Shown here piece by piece: positions 1 through 5,931 of a stretch of 7,469 nt of DNA; position 1 is the first letter of the stretch, and each line of letters begins with the position of its first letter. This DNA is from Methanolinea sp. SDB. GTDB taxonomy: Archaea > Halobacteriota > Methanomicrobia > Methanomicrobiales > Methanospirillaceae. The notes under the pieces are model-generated. The model saw nothing but the letters and a program-made list of their open reading frames with translations. It made no database searches and was not told the DNA's origin. The position numbers were made by a program, and so were the translations under genes. The stretch covers positions 1-7,469 of the forward strand of contig LKUF01000010.1 of NCBI GenBank assembly GCA_001412335.1, read 5' to 3'.

Positions 1-1
1 C

Positions 2-112
2 CGGACGCTGATGCAGCAGTTCATGGAAGAGCACAGAGACGAGTTGCCAGTACCTCCGGCAGGAGATCGTGCCGGGAAAAGCGAACGTATGAGACCCGGA
101 ATGGCGTCTTAA
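2..112 (+). CDS. C-terminal tail of an unidentified protein (5' end outside the window)
   Basis: An open frame enters from the left edge and ends at TAA 110-112, giving 36 residues. The visible tail begins RTLMQQFMEEHRDEL and continues with a Pro/Gly/Arg-rich, probably disordered end (PVPPAGDRAGKSERMRPGMAS). The first part looks like an amphipathic helix. I do not recognise the family. It lies on the same strand as the ABC operon, 258 bp upstream, so it is probably a separate transcription unit. The fragment is too short for codon statistics, so it could also be a chance open frame. Confidence 0.4.
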   Translation, partial: RTLMQQFMEEHRDELPVPPAGDRAGKSERMRPGMAS

Positions 113-196
113 AACCAATTGCCACCTTGATAAGAATTGGACAAACAAAGGATGAAATACTGGGGATCTCATCATGTGAACACAAGACAGATGAGG

Positions 197-222
197 GGAG
201 GTGAACTTACAGTTTCTCCTCC
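197..222 (+). other. Hairpin containing a perfect Shine-Dalgarno sequence
   Basis: GGAGGTGAAC (197-206) faces GTTTCTCCTCC (212-222) across the 5-nt loop TTACA. The stem has five G/C-rich pairs, one T:T mismatch, three pairs, a one-base bulge and a closing pair. No T-tract follows, so it is not a classical terminator. The 5' arm matches the anti-SD complement exactly, yet no ATG, GTG or TTG lies at a normal distance after it. Confidence 0.5.
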
Positions 223-314
223 TTCAGCCACCAACAAGCCGTTTCAAAAGAAGATTGAGATCTGGTTTGGATGCACACAAACCCCCTGTATCCTCCTCCC
301 ATCATCCCCATGAA

Positions 315-330
315 ATCGATTTTATTTGGA
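315..330 (+). promoter_or_regulatory. Probable archaeal promoter of the ABC operon
   Basis: The A/T-rich stretch TCGATTTTATTTGG, preceded by GAAA that could serve as a BRE, lies about 45-55 bp before the ATG at 371. A start site about 25 bp downstream would fall near 345-350 and give a short leader. That leader would contain the SD-like AGGA at 360-363, 7 nt before the ATG. The match to a canonical TATA box is imperfect. Confidence 0.4.
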
Positions 331-370
331 ATCTAACCTCAATTAATGACTTCTAATGCAGGAATAGAGC

Positions 371-1633
371 ATGTCTTCACATACGATCAAGCTTCAACGA
401 ATAGCGGTATTCGCTTTTATTGCGGTGGCGTGCATACTGACCCCGGCCCTTGCGGAAAGCGGTAGTGTTGCAGCCGAAGCCAATGTAGCAGTAACCGACA
501 TACAGATAGTACCTGAAGTCCTCATGCAGGACGATTCGGGAACGGTCAGAATAGGCATAACAAACAGCGGGAGCGAACCGGTCTCGATCAGCAGGGCAGA
601 GATACTGTCCGCGGATCTCAAAGTGATCAATTACCAGACATATGATTCGGTGGGGTCACTTGGACCGGGCAATTCCATGGAATTCACCTTCCAGATCCAG
701 GCCGGTACAAAGGACGGGATGTATTTTCCGATGTTTTACCTGGACTTCACAAATGCCGGGAGCCTGAGGTACCCAATCCCCGTCAAGGTTGACGATACAC
801 CCATTCTGATTACCGTTATCGACGCGCCCGATTCGTTCTCTCCCGATGCGGAAGAAGAGATCACGCTCTCTGTCAGCAACCCGAGGGAGGATGTAATACA
901 CGGTGTCACGGTAACCCCGAGCGGTGAAGGGATCACAACCACTCAAAGTGGCATATTCATCGGCACATTGGAGCCAGATCAGGAAAAGACCGTGGTGTTT
1001 GACGTCACCGCAGTAAAACCGACAACGCTCTCCTTCGATGTCTCATACCGAAACGGAGCGAACCAGCATCACAGCACATTGGCCCTGCCGGTTACAATCG
1101 GCGACCGCAAAGTCGCAGCCGAGCTGGTGGTAAATAATGTCGAGGTTACACAAGCCGGATCCAGCATGACAATCGGTGGTGACGTAACAAATGCAGGCCT
1201 CAAGGATGCCAAGTCGGTCATAGTTACGGTCGGCAGTCCGGCAGAGGCGGTGGATCCAAACCCGGTCTACGTTATCGGGGCGCTTGAGCCTGACGACTTT
1301 TCCAGTTTCGAGGTTACCTGCACAATCCGTGACACATCGTCGAGTATTCCACTCATCATAGAGTACCGGAACGAGGACGGGAAAATTTTTGAGAAAGAAT
1401 TCCCGATTTCTTCCAGGTCGCAAGGCCAGGTATCACAGGAGCCAGAAATTCGCAATTCTCCTCCTGCGGGGAACAGGCCTGGAGGAATGATGGGGTTTGG
1501 GAGCGGCCTTGGAAGTGTCCCGTTCCTTGAGATCGGAGTTATCCTTGTTGTGACGATCGGCGTTCTTTTTGCCTGGAGAAAAGGGATTCTGGCACGGATT
1601 TTGAACAGGATCCGGGACCGCGGAAGGGAATAG
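371..1633 (+). CDS. Secreted, C-terminally anchored protein with three Ig-like repeats (COG1361 type)
   Basis: This 420-residue protein appears to act outside the cell, tethered to the membrane. Residues 1-28 look like a signal peptide (basic KLQR, hydrophobic core, cut near ALA-ES). Three beta-rich repeats follow, at about 38-140, 142-245 and 248-346. Each has the CARDB/NEW3-like motif: VGSLGPG at 94-100, IGTLEPD at 197-203 and IGALEPD at 302-308. Residues 364-382 are a Pro/Gly/Met-rich linker, then comes a membrane helix at about 384-402 and a basic cytoplasmic tail. Archaeal proteins of this kind are annotated as COG1361 or S-layer-like. It is first in an operon with an ABC ATPase and a MacB-like permease, so I infer it is an adaptor or substrate-binding partner for that complex. 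The ATG at 371 fits both the signal peptide and AGGA at 360-363. Confidence 0.85.
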   Translation: MSSHTIKLQRIAVFAFIAVACILTPALAESGSVAAEANVAVTDIQIVPEVLMQDDSGTVRIGITNSGSEPVSISRAEILSADLKVINYQTYDSVGSLGPGNSMEFTFQIQAGTKDGMYFPMFYLDFTNAGSLRYPIPVKVDDTPILITVIDAPDSFSPDAEEEITLSVSNPREDVIHGVTVTPSGEGITTTQSGIFIGTLEPDQEKTVVFDVTAVKPTTLSFDVSYRNGANQHHSTLALPVTIGDRKVAAELVVNNVEVTQAGSSMTIGGDVTNAGLKDAKSVIVTVGSPAEAVDPNPVYVIGALEPDDFSSFEVTCTIRDTSSSIPLIIEYRNEDGKIFEKEFPISSRSQGQVSQEPEIRNSPPAGNRPGGMMGFGSGLGSVPFLEIGVILVVTIGVLFAWRKGILARILNRIRDRGRE

Positions 1634-1653
1634 TCTGGAGGCGGGAATATCCC

Positions 1654-2328
1654 ATGAACAGCAGCCCGGTTGTTGAACTGGCAGACGTCACCAAAGTATA
1701 CCATCTCCCCTCCGGGGATGTGGTCGCACTTGACGGCGTATCCCTCTCCATCGAGGAGGGTGAGTTCGTGGCCATCATGGGCCCGTCAGGGTCAGGAAAG
1801 TCCACACTTCTCAACCAGATTGGAAGCCTGGACGTACCGAGTTCGGGAGATCTTTTCATTGACGGCAAAAATATCGGGGAGATGGGTGACCGTCACCTTA
1901 CCGAGATGCGGCTGAACACGATCGGCTATATATTCCAGAAGTTCAATCTCATCCCCCTGCTCACCGCATTTGAAAATGTGGAGTATCCCTATATCCTGAA
2001 GCATCGGAAAAAGGATGAAAGCGGCAGAGTCAACCACATACTGGAGATGGTCGGCATCGATTCAGACCTGTCCCGGCACAGACCCTCGGAACTATCGGGA
2101 GGTCAGCAGCAGAGAGTTGCCATCGCGAGAGCCCTTGTCAACGAACCGAAGATCCTCCTCTGCGATGAACCCACAGGGAATCTTGATACAAAGACCGGTC
2201 GCCACATCATGGACATCCTTGACGGTCTGAACAGTGAAGGCCGGACCCTGATCATGGTGACCCATGATCCTGCAATCGCCGGGTATGCTTCCCGGACGAT
2301 AAATCTGGTGGACGGGAGAGTGGCATGA
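1654..2328 (+). CDS. ABC transporter ATPase, LolD/MacB class
   Basis: This 224-residue protein is a complete nucleotide-binding subunit that hydrolyses ATP on the cytoplasmic face. All core motifs are intact: Walker A GPSGSGKST (43-51), Q-loop glutamine Q95 in FQKFNLIP, signature LSGGQQQRVAIARAL (147-161), Walker B ILLCDEP (167-173, with D171 and catalytic E172), D-loop GNLD (175-178) and H-loop H204 in VTHD. The length, the GSLDVPSSG segment and the FQKFNLIP segment are typical of the LolD/MacB/FtsE class, which works with FtsX-fold permeases. It starts 20 bp after the Ig-like gene, with GGAGG at 1637-1641 upstream, and overlaps the permease start by 4 nt. Substrate cannot be told from this subunit. 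Confidence 0.95.
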   Translation: MNSSPVVELADVTKVYHLPSGDVVALDGVSLSIEEGEFVAIMGPSGSGKSTLLNQIGSLDVPSSGDLFIDGKNIGEMGDRHLTEMRLNTIGYIFQKFNLIPLLTAFENVEYPYILKHRKKDESGRVNHILEMVGIDSDLSRHRPSELSGGQQQRVAIARALVNEPKILLCDEPTGNLDTKTGRHIMDILDGLNSEGRTLIMVTHDPAIAGYASRTINLVDGRVA

Positions 2329-3536
2329 TCATCAAGGACATCATATTCCAGCTCTCGATCAGGAGTATCAGGCTTCACTTTCTTCGATCCGTCCTTGCAG
2401 CCCTTGGAATCGTGATAGGGGTCGTCGCCATTGCGTCTATGGGGATGATGGGAGCGAACATGACGCTCTCTGTCACCGAAGAGCTCTCCTCGATGGCAGA
2501 TACACTGGTTGTGACTGCCTATTCCGGCGGAGGAGGAGGCGGCGGCATGCCCGGAATGGGTGGGGGTGGGGACGACGACGATTATATCTCACAGGACGAA
2601 TTCGATGCTGTCGAACGAATTGCGGCAAAATACGGCACGGTATATGCAATATACCAGGAGTCTGACACGATAGAAGTGGGGGATAAGAAGGGAAGAGCGA
2701 CCATGTACGGTCTTGATGAGGACATGTTTCCCGGGCTCTTCACCCTTACGGAAGGGGCGTTTCCCAGGAGCACAAATTCGGTTGTAGTCGGACCAATGCT
2801 AGTCGAACGGCTTGATTTGAAGGTTGGGAGCAAGATAGAGATCGGCGACCCGGATGAGGGATCCACAACAACCGTGCGGGTCGTGGGCATCCTCGAGGAG
2901 AGAGGCATGTCCCAGGATATCAATTCCGACATGGCGATCATCGGCAGCGAGAAGCTCTTCACCGGGATATTTGGAGGAGAAGGCGAGTACGACCAGGTCA
3001 ACATCGTCCTCAACGACCTGGATGATACGGAGACCGTGACAGACCAGATCGAGGACAAGCTGAACCGCAAAGAGGATACGGTAACGATACAGGACAGCAG
3101 CCGCATGATCGAAAGCATCACCGGGACACTTTCAACAATGACAATCTTCGTGATGGCCATCGCGGGAATCTCGTTGCTTGTCGCGGCTGTATCGATCTTC
3201 AACGTGATGATGATGTCGGTCACCGAACGCATCAGGGAAATCGGGATCCTCAGGAGTATCGGCACCCAGAAGAATGAAGTGAGAAGTATGTTTTTGTACG
3301 AATCTGCAATCCTTGGGGTACTCGGGGCGGTTATCGGCGCGGTGGTGAGTCTGACCGTCGGGTGGCTGGTCGTTCTCGCGATGGTCGGCAGTACTGAGTA
3401 CTTCTTCGCCCCTGCGAGCCTTGTGTATGTGCCTTTTGCAATGGCTATAGGGACTGTCACCTGTATCCTTTCAGGGCTGTACCCTGCATGGAGTGCATCC
3501 AATCTCGACCCTATTGAGGCGTTGAGAGCAGAATAA
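2325..3536 (+). CDS. MacB/FtsX-type ABC permease
   Basis: This 403-residue permease has the four-helix MacB layout. It runs from an N-terminal amphipathic helix and TM1 (about 19-42), through a large extracytoplasmic domain (about 43-268, MacB_PCD-like), to TM2 (about 271-296), TM3 (about 325-352) and TM4 (about 366-388). Hallmarks are LGIVIGVVAI in TM1, the coupling segment TERIREIGILRSIGTQ (300-315) after TM2, and the end LYPAWSASNLDPIEALR. The family works by mechanotransmission, moving substrates such as lipoproteins, peptides or drugs outside the membrane. The ATG overlaps the ATPase stop (ATGA), which suggests translational coupling, with GGAG at 2315-2318. Residues 68-86 form an odd Gly/Met/Asp insertion just after TM1. 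No MacA-like adaptor is in the window; the Ig-like protein may fill that role. The substrate is unknown. Confidence 0.93.
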   Translation: MIIKDIIFQLSIRSIRLHFLRSVLAALGIVIGVVAIASMGMMGANMTLSVTEELSSMADTLVVTAYSGGGGGGGMPGMGGGGDDDDYISQDEFDAVERIAAKYGTVYAIYQESDTIEVGDKKGRATMYGLDEDMFPGLFTLTEGAFPRSTNSVVVGPMLVERLDLKVGSKIEIGDPDEGSTTTVRVVGILEERGMSQDINSDMAIIGSEKLFTGIFGGEGEYDQVNIVLNDLDDTETVTDQIEDKLNRKEDTVTIQDSSRMIESITGTLSTMTIFVMAIAGISLLVAAVSIFNVMMMSVTERIREIGILRSIGTQKNEVRSMFLYESAILGVLGAVIGAVVSLTVGWLVVLAMVGSTEYFFAPASLVYVPFAMAIGTVTCILSGLYPAWSASNLDPIEALRAE

Positions 3537-3540
3537 AAAC

Positions 3541-3549
3541 TCCTTTTTC
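3541..3549 (+). terminator. Oligo-T terminator after the ABC operon
   Basis: TCCTTTTTC begins five bases after the permease stop codon and carries a T5 run (3544-3548). Archaeal RNA polymerase can terminate on oligo-T without a hairpin, and none is seen here. A second T5 at 3607-3611 could act as a backup. The gene downstream is convergent. Confidence 0.5.
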
Positions 3550-3654
3550 AATATGATCCGGCTTTGTTCGTTTTCATTATGCGTTGCGGTTGTCCAGGAA
3601 TGGAAATTTTTGGGGTTATGGATATTCTGCCAGGGTGATACCATGCCTGACATC

Positions 3655-3682
3655 AAAAAGAGATCTCCAGGGATTACCCCTG
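3655..3682 (-). terminator. Hairpin plus T-tract terminator of the LysE-family gene
   Basis: Read on the - strand, CAGGG-GTAAT-CCCTG (3682-3668) makes a perfect 5-bp stem. The palindrome GAGATCTC and then TTTTT (3659-3655) follow. The stop codon TAA (3676-3674) lies in the hairpin loop. The arrangement resembles an intrinsic terminator with an 8-nt spacer before the T-tract. Confidence 0.5.
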
Positions 3683-4306
3683 TAGCACCCACACGGTTGT
3701 GATGAAATATCCTCCGAAGATGACCAGGAAGATACCGCAGAGTCCAAGTATTGTCCTGAATTCCCGAACTCCGAGAAAGAATCTCCCTTTATGGACGCTG
3801 ACTGAAATAAGCGTCAGCCACCCGAGGTCTGCTCCCCAGTGACCAAGGATAAATGCCAGCGCTCCAATGATTCCACCAGCAAGCGCACCCATGAGCAGTG
3901 CGCTTCCCACCGTGAACCACCACAGCCAGAAATACGGATTCGAGATGCTCGTGAGTATACCGGCAAGCACCGGGTCTCCCCGGGAGACCCCGCTCTGCGA
4001 GAGGTCGATCTCGGCATTGCGGCTTTCGAGTATGGTAAAGATGCCGAATACAACGAGTGCGATTCCGCCTATCCCGCCAATAAGCCAGCTGAAATCCTTG
4101 AATACAATTGCAAGCCCGGCCACAATCAGGACAACCATGACAATCTCCACGAGGATGTGGCCCAGGGTGACACGTGGACCCATGGTCCACCCCCCCTTGA
4201 GCGAGGAGTTGATGGTGGCTACAAGCGTCGGCCCGGGAGCAAGAGCCCCGGTAAGTCCGATAATGAATCCAAGCAGGAGCATTTCGAGGGGTGACGAAGG
4301 AATCAT
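3674..4306 (-). CDS. LysE-family transporter (putative amino-acid or small-molecule exporter)
   Basis: This 210-residue membrane protein has about six hydrophobic segments, near residues 6-28, 48-68, 74-94, 122-152, 155-173 and 186-206. Family marks are the N-terminal GALAPGPTLVATINSSLKGG stretch (20-39), with its PGP motif, the following VTLGH, and SISNPYFWLWWFTVG (120-134) in the second half. LysE/RhtB proteins export amino acids or related compounds by secondary transport; a different substrate is possible in a methanogen. Its length is normal for the family. The ATG at 4306 places TM1 correctly, though only a weak SD-like GTGGAT precedes it. The gene stands alone: convergent with the ABC operon, and divergent from the YkgJ-type gene across about 350 bp. 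Confidence 0.9.
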   Translation of the reverse strand: MIPSSPLEMLLLGFIIGLTGALAPGPTLVATINSSLKGGWTMGPRVTLGHILVEIVMVVLIVAGLAIVFKDFSWLIGGIGGIALVVFGIFTILESRNAEIDLSQSGVSRGDPVLAGILTSISNPYFWLWWFTVGSALLMGALAGGIIGALAFILGHWGADLGWLTLISVSVHKGRFFLGVREFRTILGLCGIFLVIFGGYFITTVWVLQG

Positions 4307-4384
4307 GACAATCCACGGAAAGGATCCTTGCCCATGAGAACAGAGTGGGCGGTCATGGGAGTTATAGAGATCTTGGCGTTGGCC

Positions 4385-4391
4385 AATTTAA
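4385..4391 (-). promoter_or_regulatory. Possible TATA element for the LysE-family gene
   Basis: On the - strand this reads CCTTAAATTGG. Transcription would start near 4360 and give a leader of about 55 nt before the ATG at 4306. The match to an archaeal TATA box is modest. The TATA-like units of the hexamer array, about 40 bp further upstream, are an alternative. Confidence 0.3.
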
Positions 4392-4417
4392 GGGCTTTTG
4401 CAGGATGCAAGAGGTGC

Positions 4418-4453
4418 GATACCGATACCTATACCTATACCTATACCGATACC
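4418..4453 (+). repeat. Hexanucleotide tandem array, six copies of KATACC
   Basis: Six perfect-length 6-bp units lie in a row: GATACC, GATACC, TATACC, TATACC, TATACC, GATACC. Only the first base of the unit varies. The array is non-coding, lying between the divergent LysE-family and YkgJ-type genes. On the - strand it reads as repeated GGTATA/GGTATC, so it contains three TATA-like cores. Slipped-strand copy-number change would shift spacing by 6 bp per unit. Confidence 0.9.
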
Positions 4454-4580
4454 CGCGTCAATTCATCTCGAATGGGGGGACTGTTCCATCTTCATTTGTG
4501 TGCATGGTCCCGGCAGGGAATACCGCGGTTTTTCCCGGTTTTCCTGGTTGCGCAGTGAGAAGGCCAGAGCCACAACAGCG

Positions 4581-4589
4581 ATTTTAATC
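4581..4589 (+). promoter_or_regulatory. Probable TATA element of the YkgJ-type gene
   Basis: ATTTTAATC lies about 70 bp upstream of the GTG chosen as the start. Transcription would begin near 4608-4612, giving a leader of about 45 nt that includes GGGGAG at 4638-4643. A start site there would exclude the in-frame TTG at 4592 as the start codon, which supports the shorter protein. Confidence 0.35.
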
Positions 4590-4654
4590 TCTTGCAGGCA
4601 CAGATAGTTATCCCTGCCAGGAGAAGATCCTGGATCAGGGGAGCGCAAATTCCT

Positions 4655-5077
4655 GTGACAGGGGATGAACAAAACGACGAAACTGCAGACCAGTGCATGC
4701 AGTGCGGACTCTGCTGCAAGATCTACGGTGACCGGATCTCTCCGACCCCGATGGATCTCTTCAACTGGATGGTGAACGGGGAGACAGACGTTCTCAGGTA
4801 TTTTTTTGGGCTGATGAGTGACGGCCGGATCATCAACTGCGCCGCTCTTGAACCCTCTGATATTGGAGAGGTCATCGAGATCGGGATGCGGGATCCTGGT
4901 TCTGGTGGATATTTGACCGTATGCCCGTTCCTGAAAAGAGTGGATGATTCGAGGTATATCTGCTCGATCCACGAGATAAAGCCGGAGATGTGCTGCAATT
5001 TCACTCCCTGGGAGCGGCGGCAGACCGATTTTCGCCTCTGCAGGGCATTGAAATGTGAACGGAAGGATGATCGGTGA
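4655..5077 (+). CDS. YkgJ-family Cys-rich putative Zn/Fe-chelating protein
   Basis: This protein of about 140 residues carries the CxxCxxCC signature of the YkgJ family (zinc- or iron-chelating domain): C14, C17, C20 and C21, in CMQCGLCC. Further cysteines follow in family positions: CPFL (C90), YICSIHEIKPEMCC (C103, C113, C114), then C129 and C134 near the end. The ICSIHEIKPEMC segment matches the usual CxIYxxRPxxC pattern. The biochemical role of the family is not settled; a bound metal or Fe-S cluster is plausible. It has no signal peptide or membrane segment, so it is likely cytoplasmic. I chose the GTG at 4655 because GGGGAG (4638-4643) precedes it. An in-frame TTG at 4592 would add 21 poorly family-like residues and has no ribosome binding site. 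It is a single-gene unit, divergent from the LysE-family gene. Confidence 0.85.
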   Translation: MTGDEQNDETADQCMQCGLCCKIYGDRISPTPMDLFNWMVNGETDVLRYFFGLMSDGRIINCAALEPSDIGEVIEIGMRDPGSGGYLTVCPFLKRVDDSRYICSIHEIKPEMCCNFTPWERRQTDFRLCRALKCERKDDR

Positions 5078-5178
5078 GATCAGTTCAGGTTCAAAACACC
5101 TCGACCGGTTTAGACAGATCCCGGGAACTACCGCGCACCCTGGCATGAAGCATGCATTGATGAGTGGAATCCCGTTCT

Positions 5179-5196
5179 GACGCATATCGTCTTTTT
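5179..5196 (+). terminator. Hairpin plus T-tract, likely end of the YkgJ-type transcript
   Basis: GACG (5179-5182) and CGTC (5188-5191) form a perfect 4-bp stem around CATAT, followed directly by TTTTT (5192-5196). It lies about 100 bp after the YkgJ-type stop and just before the end of the convergent nitroreductase gene. The short stem makes this a moderate call. Confidence 0.45.
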
Positions 5197-5212
5197 CAGG
5201 AAATTCCCGGGT

Positions 5213-5923
5213 TCAGGAGACAGCCCCTATCGGCATCAGGTAGATAGGTTCTTCGTGCTCATCCAGTTCCAGCAGTTCACTCACCCCAAGATCATCGAAC
5301 GCCCCGATTGGAACAGTACCGAGGCCCAGCGTTACTGCTTGCAGGCAGATGTTCTGGCTGGCATGGCCCGCCTCAAGCCAGACATACCTTGTTCCCCGTT
5401 CACCGTATTTTTGCATTGTCCGGGAAGGGAAAGCTGTGATGATTATCACTGCCGGGGCATCGCGAACCGCAACCTGGTCCAGTGCAGAGGAACAGAGTTC
5501 TCCCCGTACATCTCCGGTTCTGTGCAGAACCAGCGAATGATCTGATGGGACATAGTGATATATGCCCGCGGAAAGATCCTGTATATCACCTGCAACCAGG
5601 TATAACTCGAGCGGGTACAGCGCCCTGGCGGAGGGGGCTGTCCGGAGTCCGCTGGGCCCGGTTATACCCTGCGCCGCCCAGAGTACCTGGGAGACCTCGG
5701 CGAGGGTCAATGCCCTGCTGGAATAATCCCGGATCGATCTCCTCTCCTGTAGTGCCTGTTCGAGCGAAAACTTGCCCTCAACCCGTGGTTCCGCCAGTCT
5801 CAATTCACTCGATGTAATACTCTCTTTCTCCTGGTTTTTCCCACCGAAAAAAGAGAGAACAATAATTGAAAGTACAATGGCAGTTATCAACACCCCTATA
5901 CCGATTGCATGGCTCTTTTTCAT
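5213..5923 (-). CDS. Membrane-anchored SagB/ThcOx-type nitroreductase
   Basis: This 236-residue protein has an N-terminal hydrophobic helix (about 7-26, after MKK) followed by a full FMN-dependent nitroreductase domain of the SagB/ThcOx branch. Supporting motifs are QERRSIRDY (59-67), VLWAAQGITG (80-89), RTAPSARALYPLELYLV (94-110), GIYHY (120-124), the long block from KYG at 172 to GAFDD at 211 including LEAGHASQN (183-191), and the end PIYLMPIGAV. SagB enzymes oxidise azolines in peptide biosynthesis, but single-domain archaeal members have no known substrate. No cyclodehydratase or precursor peptide is in the window. The ATG at 5923 is chosen over a TTG at 5938 because GAGGG lies 8 nt before it. 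Charge distribution (KK before the helix) suggests the catalytic domain faces outside, unless the helix is cleaved or the topology is reversed. Confidence 0.88.
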   Translation of the reverse strand: MKKSHAIGIGVLITAIVLSIIVLSFFGGKNQEKESITSSELRLAEPRVEGKFSLEQALQERRSIRDYSSRALTLAEVSQVLWAAQGITGPSGLRTAPSARALYPLELYLVAGDIQDLSAGIYHYVPSDHSLVLHRTGDVRGELCSSALDQVAVRDAPAVIIITAFPSRTMQKYGERGTRYVWLEAGHASQNICLQAVTLGLGTVPIGAFDDLGVSELLELDEHEEPIYLMPIGAVS

Positions 5924-5931
5924 GACGTTTT

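Larger units (their letters stand above)
113..370. other. Intergenic region upstream of the ABC operon
   Basis: This 258-bp stretch has no convincing gene. It holds a strong hairpin (197-222), a perfect but orphan Shine-Dalgarno sequence (GGAGGTGA, 197-204), a second small hairpin (GGTTTG 264-269 with CAAACC 278-283), a pyrimidine-rich run (281-300) and a probable promoter near 315-330. A 53-codon open frame (152-313) is present but lacks a usable ribosome binding site. Confidence 0.6.
4307..4654. other. Divergent intergenic region between the LysE-family and YkgJ-type genes
   Basis: This 348-bp gap feeds two divergent genes. It holds a TATA-like element for the - strand (4385-4391), the hexamer array (4418-4453), a short imperfect tandem repeat (CGGTTTTTCC 4526-4535, then CGGTTTTCC 4536-4544) and a TATA-like element for the + strand (4581-4589). 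Open frames that cross the array on the + strand translate only into simple dipeptide repeats and are not convincing genes. Confidence 0.6.

Noticed and set aside
2582..3502. 306-codon open frame on the - strand inside the permease gene
   Set aside because: It is antisense to a clear MacB-type permease. Its composition (Ser/Thr/Ile-rich with no domain pattern) is what the reverse of a biased gene gives, and it has no own ribosome site.
3839..4337. + strand open frames of 151 and 156 codons opposite the LysE-family gene
   Set aside because: Both lie antisense to a well-supported six-helix membrane protein. Their sequences are hydrophilic mirror products without domains.
4418..4453. Possible short CRISPR array
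   Set aside because: The units are 6 bp with no spacers; this is a simple tandem repeat.
4398..4607. + strand open frame with an Ile-Pro repeat encoded by the hexamer array
   Set aside because: The dipeptide repeat is a by-product of a 6-bp array, which is open in all three + frames. There is no ribosome site and no homology-like pattern.
4463..5185. 240-codon open frame on the - strand across the YkgJ-type gene
   Set aside because: It is antisense to a gene with a clear CxxCxxCC motif and shows no family pattern of its own.
5120..5211. Inverted repeat CCCGGGAA / TTCCCGGG between the YkgJ-type and nitroreductase genes
   Set aside because: The core CCCGGG is its own palindrome, so the match is only partly informative. 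The arms are 76 bp apart with no linked signal.
5213..5923. Peptide-modifying (azoline oxidase) biosynthetic cluster suggested by the SagB-type domain
   Set aside because: No cyclodehydratase, precursor peptide or dedicated exporter is next to it. The MacB-like operon is about 1.7 kb away on the other strand, with unrelated genes between.
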